From positions 1-64,000 of the forward strand of contig NZ_MRAV01000012.1 in assembly GCF_002752355.1 (NCBI RefSeq): a DNA stretch of 64,000 nucleotides. The letters are read 5' to 3'. The notes beneath the pieces were generated by a model that saw nothing but the letters and a program-made list of their open reading frames with translations, did no database searches and was not told the origin of the DNA. This stretch comes from Leucobacter sp. OLIS6 (GTDB taxonomy: Bacteria > Actinomycetota > Actinomycetes > Actinomycetales > Microbacteriaceae). Made by a program: the position numbers and the translations under genes. Positions 33,060 through 43,122 of the stretch are shown piece by piece (positions within the stretch are counted from its first letter, which is position 1; each line of letters opens with the position of its first letter).

Positions 33060-34184
33060 ATGTCATCAACCCAGCGGATGCGGCGCGCGGTCGCGTCGTC
33101 CCTCGCACTGCTCGGAGCCGGCGCACTGCTCGTCGGCTGCGCCTCGGGCGGAGGCGCTCCCAAAGCCGATCTCGGCAGCGGTCCCGCGAAAGCCGGAACG
33201 GTCAAGGAGGGCGCGCTGCAGGGCTCGACCGTGACCTTCGTCTCGTGGGGCGGGGTGTTCCAGAAGGGGCAGATGGACGCCGCCGGCAAGCCCTTCGCGA
33301 AGGCCTCGGGCGCGACCGTGCTCGAGGACGGCCCGACCGAGTACGCGAAGGTGAAGGCGCAGGTCGACAACAACGCGGTCACGTGGGACGTCGTCGACAC
33401 CGACATCATCTGGGCGCAGAAGCAGTGCGGTGACAAGGGCCTGCTGATGCCGCTCGACAAGAAGATCGTCGACACGTCGAAGGTGCCCGACGGGCTCGTC
33501 GGCGACTGCTACGTGCCCGCCATGCAGTACGGCTACGTGATCCTCTACAACGCGAAGAAGTACCCCACCGCGCCGACCGGGTGGAAGGACTTCTTCGACA
33601 CCCAGAAGTTCCCGGGCAAGCGCGCCATCGCCGGTTTCGAGGACGTGGGCCCCGGCATCTACGAGGGTGCCCTGCTCGCCGACGGCGTCGCGCCCGACAA
33701 GCTCTACCCGCTCGACATGGATCGCGCGTACAAGAGCATCGACGGGATCCGCAGCAGCCTCATCTACTGGAAGACGGGCGCGGAGTCGCAGCAGATGATC
33801 GAGTCGGGCGAGGCCGACATGGCGCTCGTCTGGTCGGGCCGCGGCTACGCCGCCGTGAAGAACGGCGCCGACTACAAGCCGATCTGGAACCAGGCGCTGC
33901 AGATCACCGAGGCGCTCGGCGTGCCGAAGAACGCGAAGAACCCGGATGCCGCGTTCGCGTTCATCAACTACTACCTCGGCAAGGAACAGCAGGAGAAGCT
34001 CACCGAGCTGACCTCGTACTCGCCGGTCAACACCGAGGCGGAGCCGAAGCTCGACGCGCTCGGCGAGGAGTACCTGACCACGGCGCCCGAGATCGCGAAG
34101 CAGATGGTCCCGACCGACGCGAAGTGGTGGGCGGAGAACTACGATTCCGAGCTCGAGCGCTGGACGAAGTGGCTGCAGGGCTGA
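33060..34184 (+). CDS. Polyamine-type ABC transporter substrate-binding lipoprotein (PotD-like)
   Basis: 374 residues. The lipoprotein signal ends LLVGC (Cys ~27). The fold pattern is SBP family 1 of the spermidine/putrescine kind: TFVSWGGVFQKGQ near 60-72, WDVVDTDIIWAQKQCGDKGLLMPLD near 108-132, MQYGYVILYNAKKYPTAPTGWKDFFD near 152-177 and EADMALVWSGRGYAAV near 246-261. GGAGAGGA at 33044-33051 sets the start. First structural gene of the importer. Related proteins also bind other cationic or aromatic compounds, so the polyamine assignment rests partly on the downstream PuuB-like oxidase. Confidence 0.87.
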   Translation: MSSTQRMRRAVASSLALLGAGALLVGCASGGGAPKADLGSGPAKAGTVKEGALQGSTVTFVSWGGVFQKGQMDAAGKPFAKASGATVLEDGPTEYAKVKAQVDNNAVTWDVVDTDIIWAQKQCGDKGLLMPLDKKIVDTSKVPDGLVGDCYVPAMQYGYVILYNAKKYPTAPTGWKDFFDTQKFPGKRAIAGFEDVGPGIYEGALLADGVAPDKLYPLDMDRAYKSIDGIRSSLIYWKTGAESQQMIESGEADMALVWSGRGYAAVKNGADYKPIWNQALQITEALGVPKNAKNPDAAFAFINYYLGKEQQEKLTELTSYSPVNTEAEPKLDALGEEYLTTAPEIAKQMVPTDAKWWAENYDSELERWTKWLQG

Positions 34185-34194
34185 TCGGTTCACC

Positions 34195-35079
34195 GTGACG
34201 ACCACGAACATCCCGGTGGTGCGCGCCGCGAACACCTCGCGGCGCGCACCCGTCCGGGCGCTCCTGCTCCTGCTGCCGGCGTACGCGCTGCTGCTCGGCG
34301 TCTTCGCCTACCCCGTGTTCGAGAGCATGTGGCGCAGCGTCAGCGACCCGCAGCCCGGTCTCGACAACTACGTCTGGGCCTTCGAGAACTCCCAGAACAT
34401 CGGGATCCTGCTGCGCACCTTCGGCAACGCCGCGCTGGCGACCGTCATCTGCCTGCTGCTCGCGTACCCGTACGCCTTCCTCATGACCGTGGTCGGGCCC
34501 CGGGCACGCGCCTGGCTCGTGGTGATCGCGCTGATCCCGTTCTGGACCTCGCTCATGATCCGCACCTTCGCGTGGATCGTTCTGCTGCAGGACTCCGGCG
34601 TCGTGAACAGCTTCCTCGAGCTGCTGAACCTCGGCCCGGTCAAGCTGCTGCGCAGCAACACGGGCGTGCTCATCGGTCTCAGCCAGGTGCTCATGCCGTT
34701 CATGGTGCTGCCGCTCTACGCGGTGATGAGCGGGATCGACGGGCGGCTCGTGACCGCTGCCCGCTCGCTGGGCGCCCGGCCGTCGGTCGCGTTCCTCCGC
34801 GTGTTCCTTCCGCTGTCGCTCCCCGGCATCGCCGCGGGCGCGCTGATGGTGTTCATCCAGGCGCTCGGCTTCTATGTCACGCCCGCACTGCTGGGTTCGC
34901 CATCGGACAGCATGCTGGCCCAGGCGATCTACGCGCAGGTGAGCAGCCTGCTGCAGTGGGGCCGCGGCGGTGCGCTCGGCGTGATCCTGCTCGTGTCGAC
35001 CTTCGTGCTGCTCGGCCTCGTCGGTCTGGTGGCGCGCGGGGCGAAGAAACGCGGCCTCGCGGTGGAGGTGTTCTCATGA
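34195..35079 (+). CDS. Polyamine-type ABC transporter permease (PotB-like)
   Basis: 294 residues from GTG 34195. There are six predicted spans; the first is LLLLLPAYALLLGVFAYPVFESM near 20-42. The periplasmic loop and PFWTSLMIRTFAWIVLLQDSGVVN near 110-135 are typical of PotB. The EAA-like loop VTAARSLGARPSVAFLRVFLPLSLPG lies near 185-210. It follows the binding protein by 10 bp and overlaps the next permease by ATGA. Confidence 0.88.
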   Translation: MTTTNIPVVRAANTSRRAPVRALLLLLPAYALLLGVFAYPVFESMWRSVSDPQPGLDNYVWAFENSQNIGILLRTFGNAALATVICLLLAYPYAFLMTVVGPRARAWLVVIALIPFWTSLMIRTFAWIVLLQDSGVVNSFLELLNLGPVKLLRSNTGVLIGLSQVLMPFMVLPLYAVMSGIDGRLVTAARSLGARPSVAFLRVFLPLSLPGIAAGALMVFIQALGFYVTPALLGSPSDSMLAQAIYAQVSSLLQWGRGGALGVILLVSTFVLLGLVGLVARGAKKRGLAVEVFS

Positions 35080-35865
35080 TCCGTGTCACTCCGCTCACAC
35101 GCGGGATCCTGTGGGCGTTCAGCATCCTCGTCGCGGTCTGGCTGATCGCGCCGACGCTGGTGGTGATCCCGCTGAGCTTCACCGGGAAGGCATCGTTCGT
35201 GTTCCCGCCCGAGAGCTGGTCGCTGCGCTGGTACGAGTCGTTCTTCTCGAACCCGGCGTGGACCTCGGCGCTCGGCAACTCGCTGCTGATCGGCCTGCTG
35301 GTCGCGCTGCTCGCGACGGTGCTCGGCCTGCTCGCCGCGCTCGGCCTGCGGGCCCTCACCAGCAAGCGGGCGTCGTCGACGCTGCGGATCGGACTGCTGG
35401 CGCCCATGGTGGTGCCTGGCATCGTCGTCGCGATCGGCCTCTACTCGGTGTTCCTGAAGCTCGGCCTCGTCGGCACCCTCGTCGGCTTCGTGCTCGCGCA
35501 CACGGTGCTCGCGCTGCCGTTCACGGTCATCGCGATCACGGCGGGCTTCGCCGGCTTCGACGACCGGCTCGAGCTCGCGGCGCTGAGTCTCGGCGCGAGC
35601 CGGCTCAAGACCTTCTTCGCGGTGACGCTGCCGAACATCATCCCCGGGGTCGTCTCGGGCGCGCTGTTCGCGTTCGTCACCTCGTTCGACGAGGTCATGC
35701 TGTCGCTCTTCATCAAGAGCCCCTACCTCAACACCCTCCCCGTCCTCATGTACGCGAGCGTGACTCGCGACACCGACCCGACGCTCGCGGCCGCCGCGAC
35801 CGTCATCCTCGTGCTCATCACGACGCTCGTCATCGTGGCGCTCGTGCTCACCGGAAGGAAGAACC

Positions 35866-35882
<17 letters not shown>
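35076..35882 (+). CDS. Polyamine-type ABC transporter permease (PotC-like)
   Basis: 268 residues with six spans. The PotC pattern is visible: VVIPLSFTGKASFVFPPESWSLRWYESFFSNPAW near 29-62, then PMVVPGIVVAIGLYSVF near 109-125, and EAA loop LELAALSLGASRLKTFFAVTLPNIIPG near 165-192. It forms the channel with the PotB-like protein. Its 3' end overlaps the ATPase GTG start by 17 bp. Confidence 0.88.
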
Positions 35883-36915
<1,033 letters not shown>

Positions 36916-36962
36916 TCGCTCCGTTCCACCCATCATCCATCTCGCAAGGAAGCTCGATACCC

Positions 36963-38336
36963 ATGATCAACGGCAACGTCTCCCACTGGTGGCAGCAGGT
37001 CGGCACCCCGAAGCAGCGACCCGAGCTGCCGGGCGATCTGACCGCCGACGTCGCCATCGTCGGCGCCGGATACACCGGACTCTGGACCGCCTACTACCTG
37101 AAGCAGCAGCGTCCCGAGCTGCGCGTGGTGGTGGTCGAGCAGCGGCACGCCGGATACGGCGCGTCCGGACGCAACGGCGGCTGGCTCACCTCGGCCATGA
37201 CCGGCGGGCGGGCGCAGTACGAGCCCACGCACGGCCGCGACGCGGCCGAGCGGTTCCAGCGCGCCATGAACGAGACCGTGGACGAGGTGATCCGGGTCGC
37301 CGCGGCCGAGGGGATCGACGCCGACATCAAGAAGGGCGGCGAGTTCAACGTCGCCTACACCCCGGCGCAGGAGGCGCGCATCCGCGCGTTCGCCGCCGAG
37401 GAGCAGTCGTGGCGCTCCACCGACCTCGAACTGCTGGAGGCACCCGAGGCGCGGGCGAAGATCAACGTCGCCGGCACGCGGGCGGCCGTCTGGCACCCGC
37501 ACGCGGCGCGGATCCAGCCGGCGAAGCTCGCGTCGGGCCTCGCCGACGCGGTCGAGCGGCTCGGCGTCGAGATCTACGAGCGCACCCGCGTGGTCGAGAT
37601 CGAGCCGCACCGCCTGCGCACGACCCACGGCACCGTGTCGGCCGATTACATCGTCCGCGCGACCGAGGGCTTCACCGCGGGCCTCAAGGGCCTCAAGCGG
37701 CTCTGGCTGCCGATGAACTCCTCGCTCATCGCGACCGAGCCCCTGTCCGCCGAGGTGTGGGACGAGCTGCGATGGAGCGAGGGGGAGGTGCTCGGCGACT
37801 TCGCGCACGTCTACATGTACGCGCAGCGCACGTCCGACGACCGCATCGCGATCGGCGGACGCGGGGTGCCCTACAAGTACGGTTCGCAGACCGACACCGA
37901 CGGGCAGACGGCGCTCAGCACCGTCGACACGCTGAGCGAGATCCTCCACCGCTTCTTCCCCGCGACCCGCGGGGCGAGCATCGACCACGTGTGGTCGGGT
38001 GTGCTCGGCGTACCCCGCGACTGGGCGGCGACCGTCGGCCTCGACCGCGAGACGGGGATCGCGTGGGGCGGCGGGTACGTTGGCACGGGCGTCACGTCGA
38101 CGAACCTCGCCGGCCGCACCATCGCGGACCTGATCCTCGGCAACGACACCGAGATCGCGAGCCTGCCGTGGGTGAACCACCGGGTGCGCAAGTGGGAGCC
38201 GGAACCGCTGCGCTGGATCGCGACGAAGGGCCTCTACGCGGCCTACGGCATGGCTGACCGGGCCGAACTGGGCGGGCGGTCGAAGACCTCGCCCATCGCC
38301 CACGTCGCCGACGTGATCACCGGCCGCGGCCACTGA
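36963..38336 (+). CDS. FAD-dependent oxidoreductase, PuuB/gamma-glutamylputrescine-oxidase-like (DAO family)
   Basis: 457 residues. The FAD motif is VAIVGAGYTGLWTAYYLK near 29-46. The diagnostic segment GYGASGRNGGWLTSAMTG is near 65-82. A C-terminal flavin loop GIAWGGGYVGTGVTSTNLAGRTIADLI is near 365-391. AAGGAAG at 36946 sets the ATG. PuuB oxidises gamma-glutamylputrescine to its aldehyde; however, no PuuA, PuuC or PuuD partner is encoded here, so this enzyme may act on free amines or on a different conjugate. It follows PotA by 47 bp and leads the catabolic half of the cluster. Confidence 0.82.
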   Translation: MINGNVSHWWQQVGTPKQRPELPGDLTADVAIVGAGYTGLWTAYYLKQQRPELRVVVVEQRHAGYGASGRNGGWLTSAMTGGRAQYEPTHGRDAAERFQRAMNETVDEVIRVAAAEGIDADIKKGGEFNVAYTPAQEARIRAFAAEEQSWRSTDLELLEAPEARAKINVAGTRAAVWHPHAARIQPAKLASGLADAVERLGVEIYERTRVVEIEPHRLRTTHGTVSADYIVRATEGFTAGLKGLKRLWLPMNSSLIATEPLSAEVWDELRWSEGEVLGDFAHVYMYAQRTSDDRIAIGGRGVPYKYGSQTDTDGQTALSTVDTLSEILHRFFPATRGASIDHVWSGVLGVPRDWAATVGLDRETGIAWGGGYVGTGVTSTNLAGRTIADLILGNDTEIASLPWVNHRVRKWEPEPLRWIATKGLYAAYGMADRAELGGRSKTSPIAHVADVITGRGH

Positions 38337-38350
38337 GCGGGAAGGACCCC

Positions 38351-38707
38351 ATGAACGACAGCATCCCCACCATCGCCGCGCACGGCACCGCCGCGCTCGA
38401 CCTCGGGCCGCACGCGCCCAAGCCGACCGCACTGACCGAGGGCCTCACCGAGGCCGGCCTCGCCGTCTGGGCGCGCGGCCCCATCGAGACCGGGCTCTGG
38501 GAGTGCCTCCCCGGCGACTTCACCGCGTTCCGCGACGGCTACACCGAGATCTGCACGATCCTCTCGGGCCGCGTCACCGTCGAAGCCGACGGCGAGGCCC
38601 CGACCGAGTTCGGCCCCGGCGACATCATGGTGATGCCGTCGGGCTGGCGCGGCGTCTGGCGCGTGCACGAGCCGCTGCGCAAGCACTACACGACCGTGAC
38701 CGACTGA
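38351..38707 (+). CDS. Small cupin protein (cupin_3 / ureidoglycine aminohydrolase-like fold)
   Basis: 118 residues, a single cupin barrel. The core reads GLWECLPGDFTAFRDGYTEICTILSGRVTVEADG (near 50-84), then FGPGDIMVMPSGWRGVWRVHEPLRKHYTTV. This is the DUF861/cupin_3 type that commonly accompanies amine and opine oxidase genes. It lacks the ETHxxEHG metal set of AllE. It might bind a product of the neighbouring oxidases, but the role is unknown. It lies 14 bp after the PuuB-like gene and 12 bp before the next oxidase. Confidence 0.8.
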   Translation: MNDSIPTIAAHGTAALDLGPHAPKPTALTEGLTEAGLAVWARGPIETGLWECLPGDFTAFRDGYTEICTILSGRVTVEADGEAPTEFGPGDIMVMPSGWRGVWRVHEPLRKHYTTVTD

Positions 38708-38719
38708 GCGGAGCGGGCC

Positions 38720-39898
38720 ATGTCCACGGGACGCGAACGCGCGATCGTCGTCGGCGGGGGAGCCTGGGGGCTTCCCGCCGCACTGCGACTGCAGGAGCTC
38801 GGCTGGCAGGTCACACTGCTCGAACGCTTCGAGCCGGGCGGGCCGTACGCCTCGAACGGCGGCAGCTCGCGGCTGTGGCGGCTCGCCGATACGCAGGTGT
38901 GGCGAGCGCGGTCCATCTTCGAGACCCTCGGGGCGATGGAACGCCTGGGGGATCGGCTCGGGGAGCCCGTGTTCCGGCGGACCGGCCTGCTCTGGCGCGA
39001 TGACCGGTCGCTCCCGGCCGTCGCCGAGGCGCTCGCATCGATCGGGCAGCCCGTGCAGCGGGTGGCGGCCGATCGCGTCGGCGAGGCGTTCCCGGGCCTC
39101 CGGCCCGACGGGCGTGACGCGCTGTTCGTCGAGCAGGCGGGCGTCGTGCACGCCGACCGCCTGCTCGCGGGCGCGCTCCGCGCGTTCCTCGGTGCCGGCG
39201 GCGACTACCGTCCGCACAGCCGGGTCGTGCGGATCGAACCGGGCGCGACGACCGCGACCGCGGTCCTCGAGGACGGCACCGTGCACGAGGCCGAGCAGCT
39301 GCTGCTGGCCGCAGGACCGGGTACGGCCGAGCTGCTGCCGGGTCTCGGCCTGCGCCTGCCGCTCACGCCCTACATCGAGCAGGTCGTGTACCTCGGCGAT
39401 CCGGCGCTCAGCCCGCCCGCCCCCTACCTCCCGGGTCTCGTCGACTGCCCGATCGGCGACGAGCCCGGCGTCTACGCCATGCCGAACGGGGCCGCGGGCT
39501 ACAAGATGGGGCTCGACCAGCCGCTGCGCCGGCTCGTCGACGGCACCCTCGGCGACGACCTCGACCGCGCCGCGGTGCCCGACCGGACCGAGACGATCCG
39601 GGCGCGCGTCGAGCGCGACCTCGCGGCCGTGCCGCCGATCGTGCTCGGCACCCAGGTGTGCACCTGGACGGACTCCGGCGACGGCGACTTCGTCGTCGGA
39701 CGCGTGCACCCCGCGGTCGTGCTCGCCTGCGGCGACTCGGGCGAGGGCTTCAAGTACGCGGCGTTCATGGGCGAGTACCTCGCCGAACTCGTCGAGGGCG
39801 GCACCGGCGACCCCGAATTCCAGGCACACTGGGATCCGAGACGGTTCGGCGCGGAGGCCGAGCCGCGCGACCACTTCGACGCCATCGGGCGTCACTGA
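38720..39898 (+). CDS. FAD-dependent oxidase, monomeric sarcosine oxidase / N-methyl-tryptophan oxidase-like
   Basis: 392 residues, the usual MSOX size. The FAD motif is AIVVGGGAWGLPAALRLQELG near 8-28. The conserved NGGSSRLWRLA segment follows near 45-56. C314 in TQVCTWTDSGDGDF sits where MSOX has the covalent-flavin cysteine (Cys315), and GDSGEGFKYAAFMGEYLAEL is the C-terminal flavin loop. It probably demethylates or oxidises a secondary amine or amino acid with peroxide release. Placed between the cupin and amidohydrolase in the polyamine operon. Substrate unknown. Confidence 0.85.
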   Translation: MSTGRERAIVVGGGAWGLPAALRLQELGWQVTLLERFEPGGPYASNGGSSRLWRLADTQVWRARSIFETLGAMERLGDRLGEPVFRRTGLLWRDDRSLPAVAEALASIGQPVQRVAADRVGEAFPGLRPDGRDALFVEQAGVVHADRLLAGALRAFLGAGGDYRPHSRVVRIEPGATTATAVLEDGTVHEAEQLLLAAGPGTAELLPGLGLRLPLTPYIEQVVYLGDPALSPPAPYLPGLVDCPIGDEPGVYAMPNGAAGYKMGLDQPLRRLVDGTLGDDLDRAAVPDRTETIRARVERDLAAVPPIVLGTQVCTWTDSGDGDFVVGRVHPAVVLACGDSGEGFKYAAFMGEYLAELVEGGTGDPEFQAHWDPRRFGAEAEPRDHFDAIGRH

Positions 39899-39916
39899 CT
39901 CCCGAGAGGACCGAAG

Positions 39917-41554
39917 ATGACCGAATCCCGCGGAGGCGACCTCGCCCTCATCGGTGCGCGACTGCGCACCAACACCGGCGCGGATGCGGAGGCGACCGCG
40001 ATCCTCGTGCGCGACGGCCGCATCGCACTGATCGGCGACGACGCCGCGGTGCGCACCGAGGCGGAGGCGGCGGGCATCGCGGTGCGCGAACTGGAGGGCG
40101 CGGTGGTCACCCCCGGCCTCTTCGACTCCCACACGCACCCCCACTGGGCCGCCGAGGTGACCGCGGGACTCGACCTCGGCGGACTCGAGACCGTCGAACA
40201 GCTCCGCGCGGCGCTCGCCGCCGAGCACGCGCGACTGCCCGAGGGCGCGTGGTTGCGCGGCTGGAACCTCGAGTACGAGGCGTTCGAGCGCACGGGCATG
40301 CGCGGCGACCTGCTCGCCGATGCGGCTCCCGGGCGTCCCGTCGCGCTCATCTGCTACGACCTGCACACCGGGCTCGCGACGGCCCCGGCGCTCGAAGCCG
40401 CGGGTATCACCGGTGCGCGCGAGTTCGACGACGCGAGCGAGATCGTGGTCGACGCGGACGGCACGCCGACCGGGGAGCTGCGCGAGCCCACCGCCTACAA
40501 CCTGCTCTTCGACGCTGCGCCGAAGGCCTCCCACGAGGCCGAGCGCGACGCGCTGCGCGACATGTTCCGCCGGCTCGCCGCGGTCGGCCTCACTGGCGGC
40601 GCGATCATGGACGGCAAGGACCGCACGGTCGATCTGCTCGCCGAGCTCGAGGAGCGCGGTGAGCTGGATCACCGCCTCACCGTGCACCACTGGCACGCGG
40701 TGGGCGACACCGATGAGGACGTGGCGCGGACCATCGCGGGCAAGGACCGGGCGGGGCGCCTCTGGCGCAACGACGGGATCAAGCTGTTCAGCGACGGCGT
40801 GATCGACACGGGCACGGCATGGCTGCACACGGTCGACGCCTGCGGCGACGGCCGGGTGCCGTTCTGGCCGTCGTGGGACCGCTACGCCGAGGTGGTGCGC
40901 GCGTACCACGACGCCGGCATGCTGATCGCGACCCACGCGGTCGGCGACTACGCCGTGAGCCGGGTGCTCGACGTCTACGCGACGCTGCCCGAACGCGAGG
41001 GCCTGCCGTTCCATTCGATCGAACACCTGGAGGTGCTCGCCGACGAGGACGTCGAGCAGCTGCGCGGATTCAACGCCGGACGCGGCGACGCGGGGGTCAC
41101 CGCTTCGATGCAGCCGCTGCACATGCAGTGGCGCGCGGCGGACCACAGCGACAACTGGGCCGTGCGCCTCGGCGAGGGGCGCGACGAGACCGGATACCGG
41201 GTGCGCAGCGTGCTCGACGCGGGCGTGCGCCTGACGCTCGGATCGGACTGGCCGGTCGCCCAGTACGACCCCCGCCTCGGCATGGCGTGGGCCCGCGGGC
41301 GCCACACGCCGGGCGACCCGCACGCGACCGTGTTCGAGCCCGAGCAGCGGCTCTCGGGCGAGGAGGCGCTGCTGGCCTACACGCTGTGGCCGGCGCTCGC
41401 TCGCGGCCACGAGGATCGCGGCGTGCTCGCGGTCGGCGCCGTCGCGGACCTCACCGTATGGGAGCGGGATCCGGTCGAGACCTCGCCCGACGAGCTCCCC
41501 GAGCTGCCGATCCGCCTGACCGTCGTCGATGGTCGCGTGGTGCACGAGGGCTGA
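39917..41554 (+). CDS. Amidohydrolase family protein, YtcJ-like (Amidohydro_3)
   Basis: 545 residues. The metal site is LFDSHTHPHWAAE near 70-82. Further elements are DGIKLFSDGVIDTGTAWL near 285-302 (with the bridging-Lys region), ATHAVGDYAV near 336, HSIEHLEVLADEDV near 363 and GSDWPVAQYDPRLGM near 442-456. It is a paralogue of the amidohydrolase at 10448. In each case the enzyme sits beside an ABC importer and may cleave an acyl or formamide group from the imported or oxidised amine (inference). Last gene of the plus-strand cluster. Confidence 0.83.
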   Translation: MTESRGGDLALIGARLRTNTGADAEATAILVRDGRIALIGDDAAVRTEAEAAGIAVRELEGAVVTPGLFDSHTHPHWAAEVTAGLDLGGLETVEQLRAALAAEHARLPEGAWLRGWNLEYEAFERTGMRGDLLADAAPGRPVALICYDLHTGLATAPALEAAGITGAREFDDASEIVVDADGTPTGELREPTAYNLLFDAAPKASHEAERDALRDMFRRLAAVGLTGGAIMDGKDRTVDLLAELEERGELDHRLTVHHWHAVGDTDEDVARTIAGKDRAGRLWRNDGIKLFSDGVIDTGTAWLHTVDACGDGRVPFWPSWDRYAEVVRAYHDAGMLIATHAVGDYAVSRVLDVYATLPEREGLPFHSIEHLEVLADEDVEQLRGFNAGRGDAGVTASMQPLHMQWRAADHSDNWAVRLGEGRDETGYRVRSVLDAGVRLTLGSDWPVAQYDPRLGMAWARGRHTPGDPHATVFEPEQRLSGEEALLAYTLWPALARGHEDRGVLAVGAVADLTVWERDPVETSPDELPELPIRLTVVDGRVVHEG

Positions 41555-41568
41555 CGCGGCACCGCGCA

Positions 41569-41631
41569 GATTCGGGTGCGGCGAATGGCGAGTTCCGGCA
41601 GGATCCGGTCGCCGTTCGCCGCACCCGAATC
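41569..41631. terminator. Long inverted repeat between convergent operons
   Basis: 17-bp perfect arms at 41569-41585 and 41615-41631 (gattcgggtgcggcgaa and complement) extend inward by five more pairs after one mismatch, giving 23-bp arms with a 17-nt loop. It lies in the 104-bp gap between the amidohydrolase and SulP stops. A bidirectional terminator is likely. The stem is longer than usual for one, so a dispersed palindromic repeat element is an alternative. Confidence 0.7.
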
Positions 41632-41658
41632 GGCTCGGAGACCCGCTCGGAAACCGGC

Positions 41659-43113
41659 TCAGAGCCCGCCGCTCAGACGGCCGTGGAAGTCGTGCGAGGT
41701 CGGGTTCATCCCGACGATCTCGACCGTCGTGCCGCGGTGGCCGTACTTGGTGACGACGGCGTCGAGCGCGGCGACGCTCGACGCGTCCCACACGTGGGAT
41801 CGGCTGAGGTCGACGACGACGCGCGCCGGATCCTCGGCGTAGGCGAACTGGGTCGTGAGGTCGTTGCTCGACGCGAAGAACAGTTCGCCCGTGACGGTGT
41901 AGCGCGCCTGCGGCACCCCGTCGACCTCGGTGAGCTGGCGCTCGACCGAGACGACCCGCGCCACGCGCCGTACGAAGAGCACCGACGCGACGAACACCCC
42001 GGCGACCACGCCGATCGCGAGGTTGTGAGTGGCGAGCACCACGACCACCGTCGCCACCATCACCAGCGTCTCGCTGAACGGCATGCGCTTCAGCGTCGAC
42101 GGACGCACCGAGTGCCAGTCGAAGGTGCTGGCCGAGACCACGATCATCACCGCGACGAGCGCGGCCATCGGGATCACGGCCACCACGTCGCCGAGCGCGA
42201 CGACCAGGATCAGGAGGAAGACGCCCGCGAGGAACGTCGAGATCCGGGTCCGGGCCCCCGACACCTTCACGTTGATCATCGTCTGCCCGACGACGGCGCA
42301 GCCGCCCATGCCGCCGAAGAGGCCCGAGGCGATGTTGGCGACGCCCTGCCCCCACGACTCGCGGGTCTTGTTCGAGTGCGTGTCGGTGATGTCGTCGACG
42401 AGCTTCGCGGTGAGCAGCGACTCCATGAGTCCTACGAGGGCCATGCCGAGAGCGAACGGCGCGATGGTCGCGAACGTCTCCCACGTCAGCGGCACGTTCG
42501 GCACGAACAGCTCGGGCAGGCTGCGCGGCAGCTCGCCCTGGTCTCCGACCGTGGGGACGTTGATCGCGAATACGACGACCAGCACGGTGATGATCGCGAC
42601 CGTCACGAGCGGGGCGGGGACCACCTTCGTGACCCGCGGCAGCAGGATCAGGATCGCGAGGCCGCCCGCGACGAGCGGGTAGACCGCCCACGGCACGCCG
42701 ATGAGCTGCGGGAACTGCGCGGCGAAGACGAGGATCGCGAGCGCGTTGACGAAGCCGACCATGACGCTGCGCGGGATGAACCGCATCAGCTTCGCGACGC
42801 CGAGCGCCCCGAGCGCGATCTGGAACACGCCCGCGAGCAGCACCGTGGCGATGAAGTAGTCGAAGCCGTACTGGCGGGAGACGGGTGCGATCACGAGGGC
42901 GACGGCGCCGGTGGCCGCGCTGATCATCGCCGGCCGGCCGCCGACGAACGCGATGGTGACCGCCATGATGAACGACGAGAACAGACCGACCTTGGGGTCG
43001 ACGCCCGCGATGATCGAGAACGAGATCGCCTCGGGGATCAGCGCCAGCGCGACGACGAGTCCCGCGAGCACCTCGCGGGTGAGCAGGCGCGGGGATTTCA
43101 GGGCAGCGAGCAC
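41659..43113 (-). CDS. SulP-family anion transporter with STAS domain
   Basis: 484 residues from GTG 43113. About ten to twelve spans cover residues 10-380, starting LLTREVLAGLVVALALIPEAISFSIIAGVDP. That segment resembles the SulP first-span signature, although it has EAISFSIIAGV where sulfate permeases usually show PQ-x-MAYA-like text. A C-terminal STAS domain (~residues 395-484, RVVVDLSRSHVWDASSVAALDAVV) completes it. The family moves sulfate, bicarbonate or dicarboxylates; the ion cannot be told from sequence. It starts 9 bp after the decarboxylase stop, so the two are one operon; removal of bicarbonate made by decarboxylation is one conceivable link. Confidence 0.85.
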   Translation of the reverse strand: MLAALKSPRLLTREVLAGLVVALALIPEAISFSIIAGVDPKVGLFSSFIMAVTIAFVGGRPAMISAATGAVALVIAPVSRQYGFDYFIATVLLAGVFQIALGALGVAKLMRFIPRSVMVGFVNALAILVFAAQFPQLIGVPWAVYPLVAGGLAILILLPRVTKVVPAPLVTVAIITVLVVVFAINVPTVGDQGELPRSLPELFVPNVPLTWETFATIAPFALGMALVGLMESLLTAKLVDDITDTHSNKTRESWGQGVANIASGLFGGMGGCAVVGQTMINVKVSGARTRISTFLAGVFLLILVVALGDVVAVIPMAALVAVMIVVSASTFDWHSVRPSTLKRMPFSETLVMVATVVVVLATHNLAIGVVAGVFVASVLFVRRVARVVSVERQLTEVDGVPQARYTVTGELFFASSNDLTTQFAYAEDPARVVVDLSRSHVWDASSVAALDAVVTKYGHRGTTVEIVGMNPTSHDFHGRLSGGL

Positions 43114-43122
43114 CGGGGAAGC

